Part shown: piece by piece, positions 49,346 through 56,136 of the stretch
How the letters are laid out: each line of letters begins with the position of its first letter
How positions within the stretch are numbered: the first letter of the stretch is position 1
DNA from: Bog-473 sp963719485
Lineage (GTDB): Bacteria > Actinomycetota > Acidimicrobiia > Acidimicrobiales > RAAP-2
Reading direction: 5' to 3'
DNA length: 64,000 bases
Assembly: GCA_963719485.1 (NCBI GenBank)
Contig: OY970387.1
Coordinates: forward strand, 3,100,001 to 3,164,000
Notes under the pieces: generated by a model
Seen by the model: the letters and a program-made list of their open reading frames with translations, nothing else
Database searches by the model: none
Told to the model about the DNA's origin: nothing
Made by a program: the position numbers and the translations under genes

Positions 49346-51934
49346 TCAGGTCTCTTCGGACAGGGCAAGCAGAGCCGGCATGCCCGAGGGTGCAGGCTCG
49401 GCCGTGCCATCGGGAAGATACGCCAGGTTCAAGTCCCATTCACTCGGGAACTGGAGATTCTCCCAGGCGAAGGCGCTCCAACCCCATCCCTGCTGGGTCG
49501 CGTAGTTGATCACGTTGTAGTCGAATGTGCCGCTGTACTGGGATGGCCAGCCGAATTCGGTCACCACGACGGGCTCCGTGGCCCCGAGACCGGTCCACTG
49601 GTTGAGGTCCTGGGTGGGGTCGTACGGGTTGGTATTCGCGCAGTTGGGCGGCGCCGCTGACGGGCACGTGTAGTAATGCACCGCATAGACGATGTTGAGG
49701 CCCGTGACCAGGGATGTGGACGTCGGGGGCGTGTTGGCCCAGTTGAGGCCGCTGATGAACGTGAGGTTGGTGGACCCGGCCGTGCGCACCGCGTTGTAGA
49801 GCTGCTGCATCCCGGCGGCGTTGTAGGTGGTCCCGGTGACGGTGTCGGTCGTGTTACCTCCGTTGAGCCAGACGGACTGGGAGATGTCGTGCGGCTCGTT
49901 GTAGAGGTCGAAGGCGACGAGCGGGCTGTACTCGGGGGAGGTCAGGTTCCCGTAGCGGCCGGCCACCTCGCTCCAGAAGGTCGGCGACTGTGCGGCGTCT
50001 GCCATGTTGTGCTGGCTCCCGGTCGCACAGCCACTGACGGTGTTGGTGTGCAAGTCGAGCAGCGCCACCATGCCGAGGGAGGTGATCCACTTGACCACCT
50101 GGTCGACGGTCGCCTCGTAGCTTGAGACGTAGTCACAGTTCGACGAGAGCCAGTACTGCTCGCCGAGGGGGACCCGGACGAAGTTGGCCCCCCACGCCTT
50201 GGCCTCGACCACGGCCTGCTGGCTCACACCCGTCCCGGCCAGCGTGCCGTTCACCTGGAGGCCCGGCATGACGACGCCGCGCAACGTGATCGCCTGGCCG
50301 TTGGCCTGAATGATCTTGTTTCCCACGGTGGTCAGCGGCCCGACGACCGAAGGGGCGACGGCGGGAGTCGTCAGGGTGTAGAGGCTGGGCGACTCGAGCA
50401 AGAAATCCTGACCTATCACCGGGGCCCATGAGACCACGCCGAAGATCACGGACGCCGTCGTCGCCGGCGCAATCGCCTCGACCTCAGGCAGGGTGTCCCA
50501 CGTGCCCGAAGTGGGCGTGACCGCCTGGCCGAAGACCGCGGTGAGCTGCGTGCCGGCCGCGTTGTAGAAGGCAATACCGTCTCCGAGGGACTGCCCCGAA
50601 CTGGACGCGTCGACCGAGGCGTCCCCGATGTACTTGTCTCCGGGCGTGGCGGCGGCGGGCGTGCCCGCCGGTGGCAGCGCGCTCCACGCCGACACCGATG
50701 ACGTCGCGGTCGGCGTGACCTCCAGAGCGGAAGAGCCCGAGGGCGACAAGGTGGCGTTGAGGGGTTGCCATCCCCCGGTCGTTCCGTTGAAGTTTGCCTG
50801 GGCGGGAGTCAGGAGGTTCGAGTTGGACGGGACGGTGGTCGTCGTCGTGGTCGTCGGCGCACTCGTACTCGTTGTGGTCGTGGAGGTACTCGTCGTGGTC
50901 GTCGTAGTAGTCGTCGTCGTCGTCGTCGGTGACGTGGTGGTGGTCGTTGGCGCCGGCGGTGGCGGCGCAGCGAACATCGCCTCGGCGCCGTTTGCCTCGA
51001 CGAGGCCGTATCCAGCGCCGTTCGCCTCCACGATCATCCCGAGCACTGTCAGTCCCTGACCTCCGGTTGACCCGTAGAACCCGGCGTTACCGAAGTTGAA
51101 GATCCCCCCGTCGGAGGCGACCAGCCAATAACCCGCACCCGTGGGTGTGCTGGCCATGGCCACGATGGGCTGATTGAGTCGGATGGAGCCCGTGGACCCG
51201 TAGAACCCGGCGTCGCCGTAGTTGAAGATCCCTCCGTCGGAGGCGACCAGCCAATAACCCGCACCCGTGGGTGTGCTGGCCATGCCGACGATCGGCTTGT
51301 TGAGTCGGATGGAGCCCGTGGACCCGTAGAACTGGGCGTCGCCGTAGCTGAAGATCCCCCCGTCGGAGGCGACCAGCCAATAACCCGCGCCCGTGGGTGT
51401 GCTGGCCATGCCGACGATCGGCTTGTTGAGTCGGATGGAGCCCGTGGACCCGTAGAACGCGGCGTCGCCGTAGCTGAAGATCCCCCCGTCGGAGGCGACC
51501 AGCCAATAACCCGCACCCGTTGGTGTGCCGGCCATGCCCACGATCGGCTTGTTGAGGTGGACACCCGAGCCGGCCGGAGACCCCAGGGAGGGGGCACCCT
51601 TGTACGCGGTGACGGAGCCGGACGATGTCGCAATCCAGTAACCACCGTTGGGATCGGCCGTCATCAGCTTCCCGGATCCGTAGAAGGCGGGCTGACCCGC
51701 ACCGACGGCGGCGGTCGCCTGCCACGGCACGGCCTGATCCCGACCCGTCCGGACTCCGAAGCTCAGGACGCCGAGGATCAGACTTGCCACGCATAGGAGC
51801 GGGACGACGCTCCACCCCCGGTGTGCCTTGTGCGGCAAGGGACTGATCAGCGCCCTCGTCGCGCTCCAGAGCGGACGCAGCCATGCTGTTGCGGCGTCCG
51901 CGCGCCCCTCTCTCAGATCAATTTCTGAGAACAT
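49346..51934 (-). CDS. GH5 endoglucanase-like protein with N-terminal WLVASDGG modules
   Basis: The 862-residue protein has a signal anchor (about 45-65, VVPLLCVASLILGVLSFGV) and then about five tandem 42-residue modules (130-350). A Pro/Thr linker (about 365-415) and a beta-sandwich region that could be a carbohydrate-binding module (420-530) come next. The C-terminal glycoside hydrolase family 5 domain has acid/base Glu680 in AFDLYNEPHD and nucleophile Glu793 in VVVTEFGWPSQ. It would cut beta-1,4-glucan or a related glycan outside the cell. ATG at 51934 is 35 bases after the stop of the small membrane protein gene; an open frame to 52150 lies over that gene and is rejected. Confidence 0.88.
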   Translation of the reverse strand: MFSEIDLREGRADAATAWLRPLWSATRALISPLPHKAHRGWSVVPLLCVASLILGVLSFGVRTGRDQAVPWQATAAVGAGQPAFYGSGKLMTADPNGGYWIATSSGSVTAYKGAPSLGSPAGSGVHLNKPIVGMAGTPTGAGYWLVASDGGIFSYGDAAFYGSTGSIRLNKPIVGMASTPTGAGYWLVASDGGIFSYGDAQFYGSTGSIRLNKPIVGMASTPTGAGYWLVASDGGIFNYGDAGFYGSTGSIRLNQPIVAMASTPTGAGYWLVASDGGIFNFGNAGFYGSTGGQGLTVLGMIVEANGAGYGLVEANGAEAMFAAPPPPAPTTTTTSPTTTTTTTTTTTTSTSTTTTSTSAPTTTTTTTVPSNSNLLTPAQANFNGTTGGWQPLNATLSPSGSSALEVTPTATSSVSAWSALPPAGTPAAATPGDKYIGDASVDASSSGQSLGDGIAFYNAAGTQLTAVFGQAVTPTSGTWDTLPEVEAIAPATTASVIFGVVSWAPVIGQDFLLESPSLYTLTTPAVAPSVVGPLTTVGNKIIQANGQAITLRGVVMPGLQVNGTLAGTGVSQQAVVEAKAWGANFVRVPLGEQYWLSSNCDYVSSYEATVDQVVKWITSLGMVALLDLHTNTVSGCATGSQHNMADAAQSPTFWSEVAGRYGNLTSPEYSPLVAFDLYNEPHDISQSVWLNGGNTTDTVTGTTYNAAGMQQLYNAVRTAGSTNLTFISGLNWANTPPTSTSLVTGLNIVYAVHYYTCPSAAPPNCANTNPYDPTQDLNQWTGLGATEPVVVTEFGWPSQYSGTFDYNVINYATQQGWGWSAFAWENLQFPSEWDLNLAYLPDGTAEPAPSGMPALLALSEET
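51057..51560 (-). repeat. Tandem 126-base coding repeats
   Basis: Four copies of a 126-base unit encode the WLVASDGG modules of the GH5 protein. The copies are nearly identical in DNA, including third codon positions, which points to recent duplication or gene conversion. The outermost units, towards 51660 and 51000, are more diverged. Confidence 0.85.
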
Positions 51935-51969
51935 CGCTGTAGCCCCTGTCCGCCCAGGCCTCGATCCCG

Positions 51970-52227
51970 CTACTCCGATTGCACAAGTCCCGTCACGAAG
52001 ACTGTACCCAAGACGGCTCTTGCCCGACCCAAAGCCACCACGAGCAGTTCCGCCATCACTGGTCTTTCCCACGAACGTCCGCTTGAAACGTGGGAGAGGA
52101 GCACACCGAACGCGGCCACGAGAGCGGCCGTCCCGGCAGTCAACGTGCACGCGAGCCGCGAGTGGAACCTCGACAGCCCTCGCTCCGCTCCTTCACCGGG
52201 GACAGGGCCGTTTGTCAGGTCTCGCAT
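51970..52227 (-). CDS. Small membrane protein
   Basis: I do not recognise this 85-residue protein. It has one certain membrane helix (LACTLTAGTAALVAAFGVLL, about residues 26-45) and a second weakly hydrophobic stretch near the C-terminus (MAELLVVALGRARAVLGTVFV). AGAGGAGGC, a strong ribosome-binding site, ends a few bases before the ATG at 52227, which is the main support for the gene. Longer open frames crossing it run antisense through the amidohydrolase relic and are not credible. It lies just upstream of the GH5 gene on the same strand and is probably transcribed with it. Confidence 0.5.
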   Translation of the reverse strand: MRDLTNGPVPGEGAERGLSRFHSRLACTLTAGTAALVAAFGVLLSHVSSGRSWERPVMAELLVVALGRARAVLGTVFVTGLVQSE

Positions 52228-52398
52228 TGCCGCCTCCTCTGAGCCGAGACCCCTAAGGATCAAGTCGATCCCGTTCCCAATCGGCACGATAACTGCGGGC
52301 CGTGAACGCCACGAGGGACGTAAGGCCCGCACGAGGGCCGTGCACACGATTCGGGACTTGAGGCCCGCAATGAGAGCTGTGACTCGCCCCACGACCGC

Positions 52399-52524
52399 CG
52401 CATCTTCGGCTGCTTCACCGCCGACCGCCCCGGCCTGCGTGTACTCGAGGAGGTCGGCGAGGGCACCATCTGCTTCGAGACCGACTACCCGCACTCCGAC
52501 ACGACGTGTCCGTACTCGGAGGCT
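52399..52524 (+). pseudogene. Amidohydrolase internal relic
   Basis: The 42 codons beginning RIFGCFTADRPGLR and including EEVGEGTICFETDYPHSDTT then PYSEA match the metal-site region of the amidohydrolase at 34894-35019. No start or end of the gene is present, and the frame continues into unrelated sequence on both sides. It is the third relic, and it comes from a different part of the gene than the other two. Confidence 0.82.
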
Positions 52525-52626
52525 CGGGCAGGCCGCCGCCTCCACTCACCTTTCAACGGTGATGGCGGTCCACATCGGCGGCGTCATCACCTGCGCACTC
52601 TCATGATTGAGGCCCACGGCTTCCCA

Positions 52627-52870
52627 ACCGACGCGCAGAAGGGGCCCGGAGGCCCCTTCGCACAACCGCCCTTCAATGACTCGACTCAGAATACCAAGCG
52701 ATACCCGTATCAACCCCGACCATGCTCCGGTAGCGCCCTGGGTCTGGATGGCTGCCCTTCAATGACTACGTGGGTGCACCAGGTTCGATTCCCGGCCGGC
52801 GCCCCGGCTCGAGGGTCGGGCTGCTGATGGCTGGTCACCATCGAGAACGGCAGTCCGCACTGCGGGTCAG
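52627..52870 (+). repeat. Structured repeat, copy R1 (plus orientation)
   Basis: This copy begins with CGACGCGCAG and a hairpin GAAGGGGCC-CGGA-GGCCCCTTC. Then GCCCTTCAATGACT follows, about 55 bases of spacer, a tRNA-like fold at 52733-52803 that contains a second identical GCCCTTCAATGACT, and a hairpin whose arms begin GTCGGGCTGC. R2 and R3 on the other strand have the same order of parts. It lies left of the G1 peptidase gene, in inverted orientation to R2 and R3. Confidence 0.7.
52733..52803 (+). ncRNA. tRNA-like fold in R1
   Basis: GCGCCCTGG at the 5' end can pair with CCGGCGC at the 3' end with a two-base bulge. CCAGG-TTCGATT-CCCGG forms a T-arm with the invariant TTCGATT loop and one mismatch. 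The anticodon-like arm CCC...GGG encloses ATGACTA. There is no D-arm with a GG pair, so it is not a standard tRNA. This is the least regular of the three copies. Confidence 0.45.
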
Positions 52871-53001
52871 CCTGGTGCAGGCGGAGCCTGCCTTCCGATT
52901 CATCAGACGCCCTGGATTCTTCACCGATGGCCCGCAAGCGGGGGCGTTTTCGGACGTTCACCACGGTGGGAAACCCCACATTCACCCGCGGGAGGGCACA
53001 A

Positions 53002-53815
53002 ATGTTACGTCGTCTGTTTCGTCCGGCCGTCCGGACCACGATCTCGGCCGCATTGCTCGGAGCCGTTGGATTCGGCCACCGCCGGCGCCGTGGCCACCAC
53101 CCAGGCCGGGGTCAACCATCTGATCTCGGTCAGCGGTACGACCGACGACAGCCTGAACTGGGCCGGGTACGCGGTCACCCCCGGCTCGGGTATCACCGCG
53201 GTGTCGAGCACCTTCACGGTCCCCGCCGCTGGAGAGTTGCCCCCGGGCTTCGCCGCATCGTGGGCGGGCATCGGCGGCTTCAGCACTTCCGACCTCATTC
53301 AGGCGGGCGTTTCCGAGAGCGATGCCGTCGGCGGCGCACTCCTCGGCGGCCAGTACAACGCCTGGTACGAGATCCTGCCGGCCAGCGAGACGCCGATCAC
53401 CAGCGGCTGCACGGGCAACGTTCCCAGCTGCGCCGTCAACCCCGGCGACAAGATCAGCGTCAACATCTCCAACGCCGGCGGCAACACCTGGGACGTCAGC
53501 CTCAGCGACGCCGGCAACTGGTCCTGGTCGACGACCCTCAACTACGCCTCCACCGAGTCCTCGGCCGAGTGGATCCAGGAGGCCCCGAGCCTCGCGGGCG
53601 TGCAGACCCTCCCAGCCGACGTCGGGACGGTCTCGTTCGGGAGCACCTCGACGTATACGCAGGGAGGCACCACCCACACCATCGCCGAAGGCAGCCCGAC
53701 CCTCATCAACGAGTCGCCGGTGGGTGTGGTGAACGAGGCGACGACGTCACCCTTGGCGTCGGACGGGCAGTCGTTCAACGTATGCGTGTACGCCCAGAGC
53801 TGCGCCGCGCCGTAG
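53002..53815 (+). pseudogene. G1-family (eqolisin-type) glutamic peptidase, frame-disrupted at the signal peptide
   Basis: From 53066 to the stop the frame reads a G1 peptidase of about 250 residues: NWAGYAVTPGSGITAVSSTF, ASWAGIGGFSTSDLIQAG with the catalytic Gln, and SAEWIQEAPSLAG with the catalytic Glu. The signal peptide (MLRRLFRPAVRTTISAALLG, ATG at 53002 with GGAGGG before it) lies one frame away; an extra base near 53064 separates it from SATAGAVATTQAGVNHL. Removing that base gives a complete secreted enzyme, active at acid pH in known members. A TTG at 53066 could start the body alone but without export. The gene is flanked by inverted copies of the structured repeat. Confidence 0.72.
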
Positions 53816-53842
53816 TCCCTTTCATCAGGGCAGAACTGTTGT

Positions 53843-54214
53843 CGTGCGAAGGGGCCTTCGGGCCCCTTCGCGGCGCTACCAATGGATCATTCCATCGACG
53901 ACAGTGTCCGGTTGGCGGTAACGCCGAGTCAACAGCCGCGTGGCCGCCACCCGGGCCGGCACGGCGAGGTCGTAACGCAATCACCCGGAGCGTCGGGCTG
54001 CCTTCTCGGTGGTGACTGGCCACCAGCAGCCCGACCCTCGGGCGGGCGCCACGGCCGGGAATCGAACCCTGTGCACTCGCTTAGTCAGGGCGAGGCAGAC
54101 ATCCAGTCCCATGGCGCTGCCGGAGAACGGTCGCGGAATGTGGCAGGCGGTTGGTATCCTTTGAGCAGTCAGGGTGAGGCAGTCATCGTGCGAAGGGGCC
54201 TTCGGGCCCCTTCT
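53843..54214 (-). repeat. Structured repeat, copy R2 (minus orientation)
   Basis: Read on the minus strand from 54214: hairpin GAAGGGGCC-CGAA-GGCCCCTTC, then a block ending GCCTCACCCTGACT, a spacer, the tRNA-like fold at 54046-54117 with a second block GCCTCGCCCTGACT, a hairpin with arms GTCGGGCTGC and GCAGCCCGAC, and finally 53880-53930. That last part resembles the end of the MFS gene at 54619. A further hairpin of the first type closes it at 53843-53869. R2 and R3 are tandem. Confidence 0.75.
54046..54117 (-). ncRNA. tRNA-like fold in R2
   Basis: A nine-pair acceptor-like stem (GCGCCATGG with CCGTGGCGC) encloses an anticodon-like arm CTCGC...GCGAG around CCTGACTAA and a T-arm with TTCGATT loop. 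Relative to R3 the acceptor stem differs by C-G to A-T, a change on both strands that keeps the pair. The anticodon-like stem has also changed on both sides. No D-arm can be drawn. Length 72 bases. Confidence 0.5.
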
Positions 54215-54592
54215 GCGCGGGAGTGACCGGATCGGATCAGATCATTCGGCCGAAGACAGCGTCGCGTCCGGCCGCGTCCCGTTGGCGCGGAACGCCGAGT
54301 CCACACCAGCGTGGCGTGGCCGCCACCCGGCCGCTACGGCGAGGTCGTCACGGAATCACCCCGCAGCGTCGGGCTGCCGTCTCGATGGTGACCGGCCATC
54401 AGCAGCCCGACACTCAGGCGGGGCGCCCCGGTCGGGAATCGAACCCGATGCACCTCCGTAGTCAGAGAAGGGCAGACATCCAGTCCCAGGGCGCTACTGA
54501 AGGATGGTCGTCGATAATGTGATCTCGACTGGTATGTTGGAACTCAGTCAGGGAAGGGCAGCATCGTGCGAAGGGGCCTTCGGGCCCCTTCT
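54215..54592 (-). repeat. Structured repeat, copy R3 (minus orientation)
   Basis: The order of parts is the same as in R2. The first hairpin (54566-54592) lies about 27 bases after the stop of the MFS gene and may serve as its terminator, though no T-run follows. The block GCCCTTCCCTGACT recurs as GCCCTTCTCTGACT inside the tRNA-like fold. The end, 54245-54300, reads like a degenerate copy of the MFS 3' end (it would encode RANG...DATLSSAE). Confidence 0.75.
54423..54494 (-). ncRNA. tRNA-like fold in R3
   Basis: A nine-pair acceptor-like stem (GCGCCCTGG with CCGGGGCGC) encloses a perfect five-pair T-arm TCGGG-TTCGATT-CCCGA. The anticodon-like arm CCTTC...GGAGG has a loop containing CTGACTA with T in the position of U33. 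The D-region (GACTGGATGTCTGCC) lacks GG and cannot form a stem. Length 72 bases, as in R2. Confidence 0.5.
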
Positions 54593-54618
54593 GCGCGCAG
54601 TCGCCGACCGCACCGCCC

Positions 54619-56136
54619 CTATTCGACGGCCGACAGCGTCGCGTCCGCCAGCGCCCCGTTGGCACGCAGCGCGGACACCACGCCGGCCGCCGCCGCGATC
54701 GCCGCCAACACGTAGGCCGTCACGGTGAAGGCGTGCTGGGCACCGGCCATCCCGTCACTCTCGCCCCCCGCCACCACGAAGACGCTGCCGGTAACCGCCA
54801 GACCGAGGGCCGTCCCCATGCCCCGTGACATGTTGAGGACGCCCGAGGCCATCCCGGCCTGCTGCCCCGGGGCGGCGCCCATGATGGAGGCGTTGTTGGG
54901 TGAGGTGAAGAGCCCCATCCCCACCCCGACCACGCCCAGCAGGACGAGCAACAAGCCGGTCGAGGGCCGGAGAGCACCCATGAGAACCAGGCCCAGGGCG
55001 ACCAGGGCCATCCCGCTGACGGTGAGGGGTCGGGACCCGACACGGTCGGCCAGCCGTCCCGCGAAGGGAGCCACGATCCCGAAGGCCAGCGGCATGGCCA
55101 TGAGCTCCAGCCCGGACCGGGCCGAGCCGAGGCCCTGCCCCCGCTCCAGGTAGAAGGGGATCAGCAGCAGCACGCCGAACATGACGAGGTACGACCCCAT
55201 ACCGCTGGCGATCCCCGTCGAGAAGTGCGCGTTCCGAAAGAGATTCAGGTCGAGCATGGGGTCGCGGTCCCGACGCTCGTGCCAGATGAAGAGCCCGCCG
55301 AGGACGACGGCGGCGACGAAGAGTCCGACGATCAGGCTCGAGCTCCAGCCGAGCTCCGCCCCGAACGAGATCGCCGAGAGCAGCGCCACGACCGCCGGGA
55401 AGAAGATCCCGAGGCCGGTCCAGTCGAAGCGCACCCGCGCCATCAGGTTCCGGCTCCGGGGCACCAGCAGGATGGCGGCGAGGGCGCCGAACACCCCGAA
55501 CGGGATGTTCACGAAGAAGATCAGGCGCCACCCTCCTGCCGCGAGCAGCAGCCCGCCGATCGAAGGGCCCAAGGCGAGGCCCAGCGCCTGGGCCGCACCC
55601 TGGAGACCGATGGCCTTGCCGAGCGCGCGGCCCGGCACGACCAGCACGATGATGGCCAGGCTGTTCGCCTGCAGCATCGCCGCCCCGACCGCCTGCAGCG
55701 CCCGGAAGCCGCACAGCGCCCCGAGGCCCGGGGCCAGCCCACACAGGACCGACGCCAGCGTGAAGATCACGAAGCCGTAGACGTAGAGGAGCTTGCGGCC
55801 CCACATGTCGGCGAAACGCCCGACCGCGATGACCGTGGCCACGAGCACCAGCAGGTACGAGAGCCCAACCCACGTGACGGCGCCCACGGAGGCGTCGAAG
55901 GTGTGCTGCAGCGTGGGGAGGGCGACGGTGACGATGGACGCATCGAGCTGACCCATGAACGCGCCGACGCAGACGGCCGCCACGGCGAACCAGGGTGCGT
56001 TGGGTTGCTCCCGGATCACCCGCGGGCGCCGGGGCTCCACCAGCAGCCGGTCCCAGGTCAACGTCCACGGACGCGCGACGCCGACGCTCCCGCCCGCGTC
56101 CGGGCCCGGTTCCTCGCCGCCGCCGTCTCCCGTCAC
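54619..56136 (-). CDS. MFS multidrug exporter, DHA2 (14-TM) type
   Basis: The 505-residue protein is a drug:proton antiporter of the EmrB/QacA type. Fourteen hydrophobic segments can be counted, with FMGQLDASIVTVALPTLQ in TM1, VGRFADMWGRKLLYVYG (motif A) after TM2 and GPSIGGLLLAAGGWRLIFFVN (motif C and following) in TM5. GTG at 56136 overlaps the GH3 stop (GTGA) and is preferred to 56157; either leaves a hydrophilic N-terminus of about 45 residues. The pairing with a GH3 glycosidase suggests a glycoside or its aglycone as substrate, which is inference only. Confidence 0.87.
   Translation of the reverse strand: MTGDGGGEEPGPDAGGSVGVARPWTLTWDRLLVEPRRPRVIREQPNAPWFAVAAVCVGAFMGQLDASIVTVALPTLQHTFDASVGAVTWVGLSYLLVLVATVIAVGRFADMWGRKLLYVYGFVIFTLASVLCGLAPGLGALCGFRALQAVGAAMLQANSLAIIVLVVPGRALGKAIGLQGAAQALGLALGPSIGGLLLAAGGWRLIFFVNIPFGVFGALAAILLVPRSRNLMARVRFDWTGLGIFFPAVVALLSAISFGAELGWSSSLIVGLFVAAVVLGGLFIWHERRDRDPMLDLNLFRNAHFSTGIASGMGSYLVMFGVLLLIPFYLERGQGLGSARSGLELMAMPLAFGIVAPFAGRLADRVGSRPLTVSGMALVALGLVLMGALRPSTGLLLVLLGVVGVGMGLFTSPNNASIMGAAPGQQAGMASGVLNMSRGMGTALGLAVTGSVFVVAGGESDGMAGAQHAFTVTAYVLAAIAAAAGVVSALRANGALADATLSAVE

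Noticed and set aside
50830..50945. Microsatellite-like GTC/GTG tract
   Set aside because: On the minus strand it encodes the Thr-rich linker of the GH5 protein in frame, a normal feature of secreted glycosidases.
51057..51560. Regular repeats that might suggest a CRISPR array
   Set aside because: The period is 126 bases without unique spacers, and the repeats encode protein modules in frame within the GH5 gene.
52228..52545. Minus-strand frame of 191 residues over the relic region
   Set aside because: Its N-terminal half is antisense to the amidohydrolase relic. Only the part from the ATG at 52227 with a strong ribosome-binding site is credible, and it is listed as the small membrane protein.
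54423..54494. Call as an ordinary tRNA gene (anticodon GAC by position)
   Set aside because: There is no D-stem and no GG in the D-loop region, and the anticodon stem has a mismatch next to the loop. I keep it as a tRNA-like fold only.
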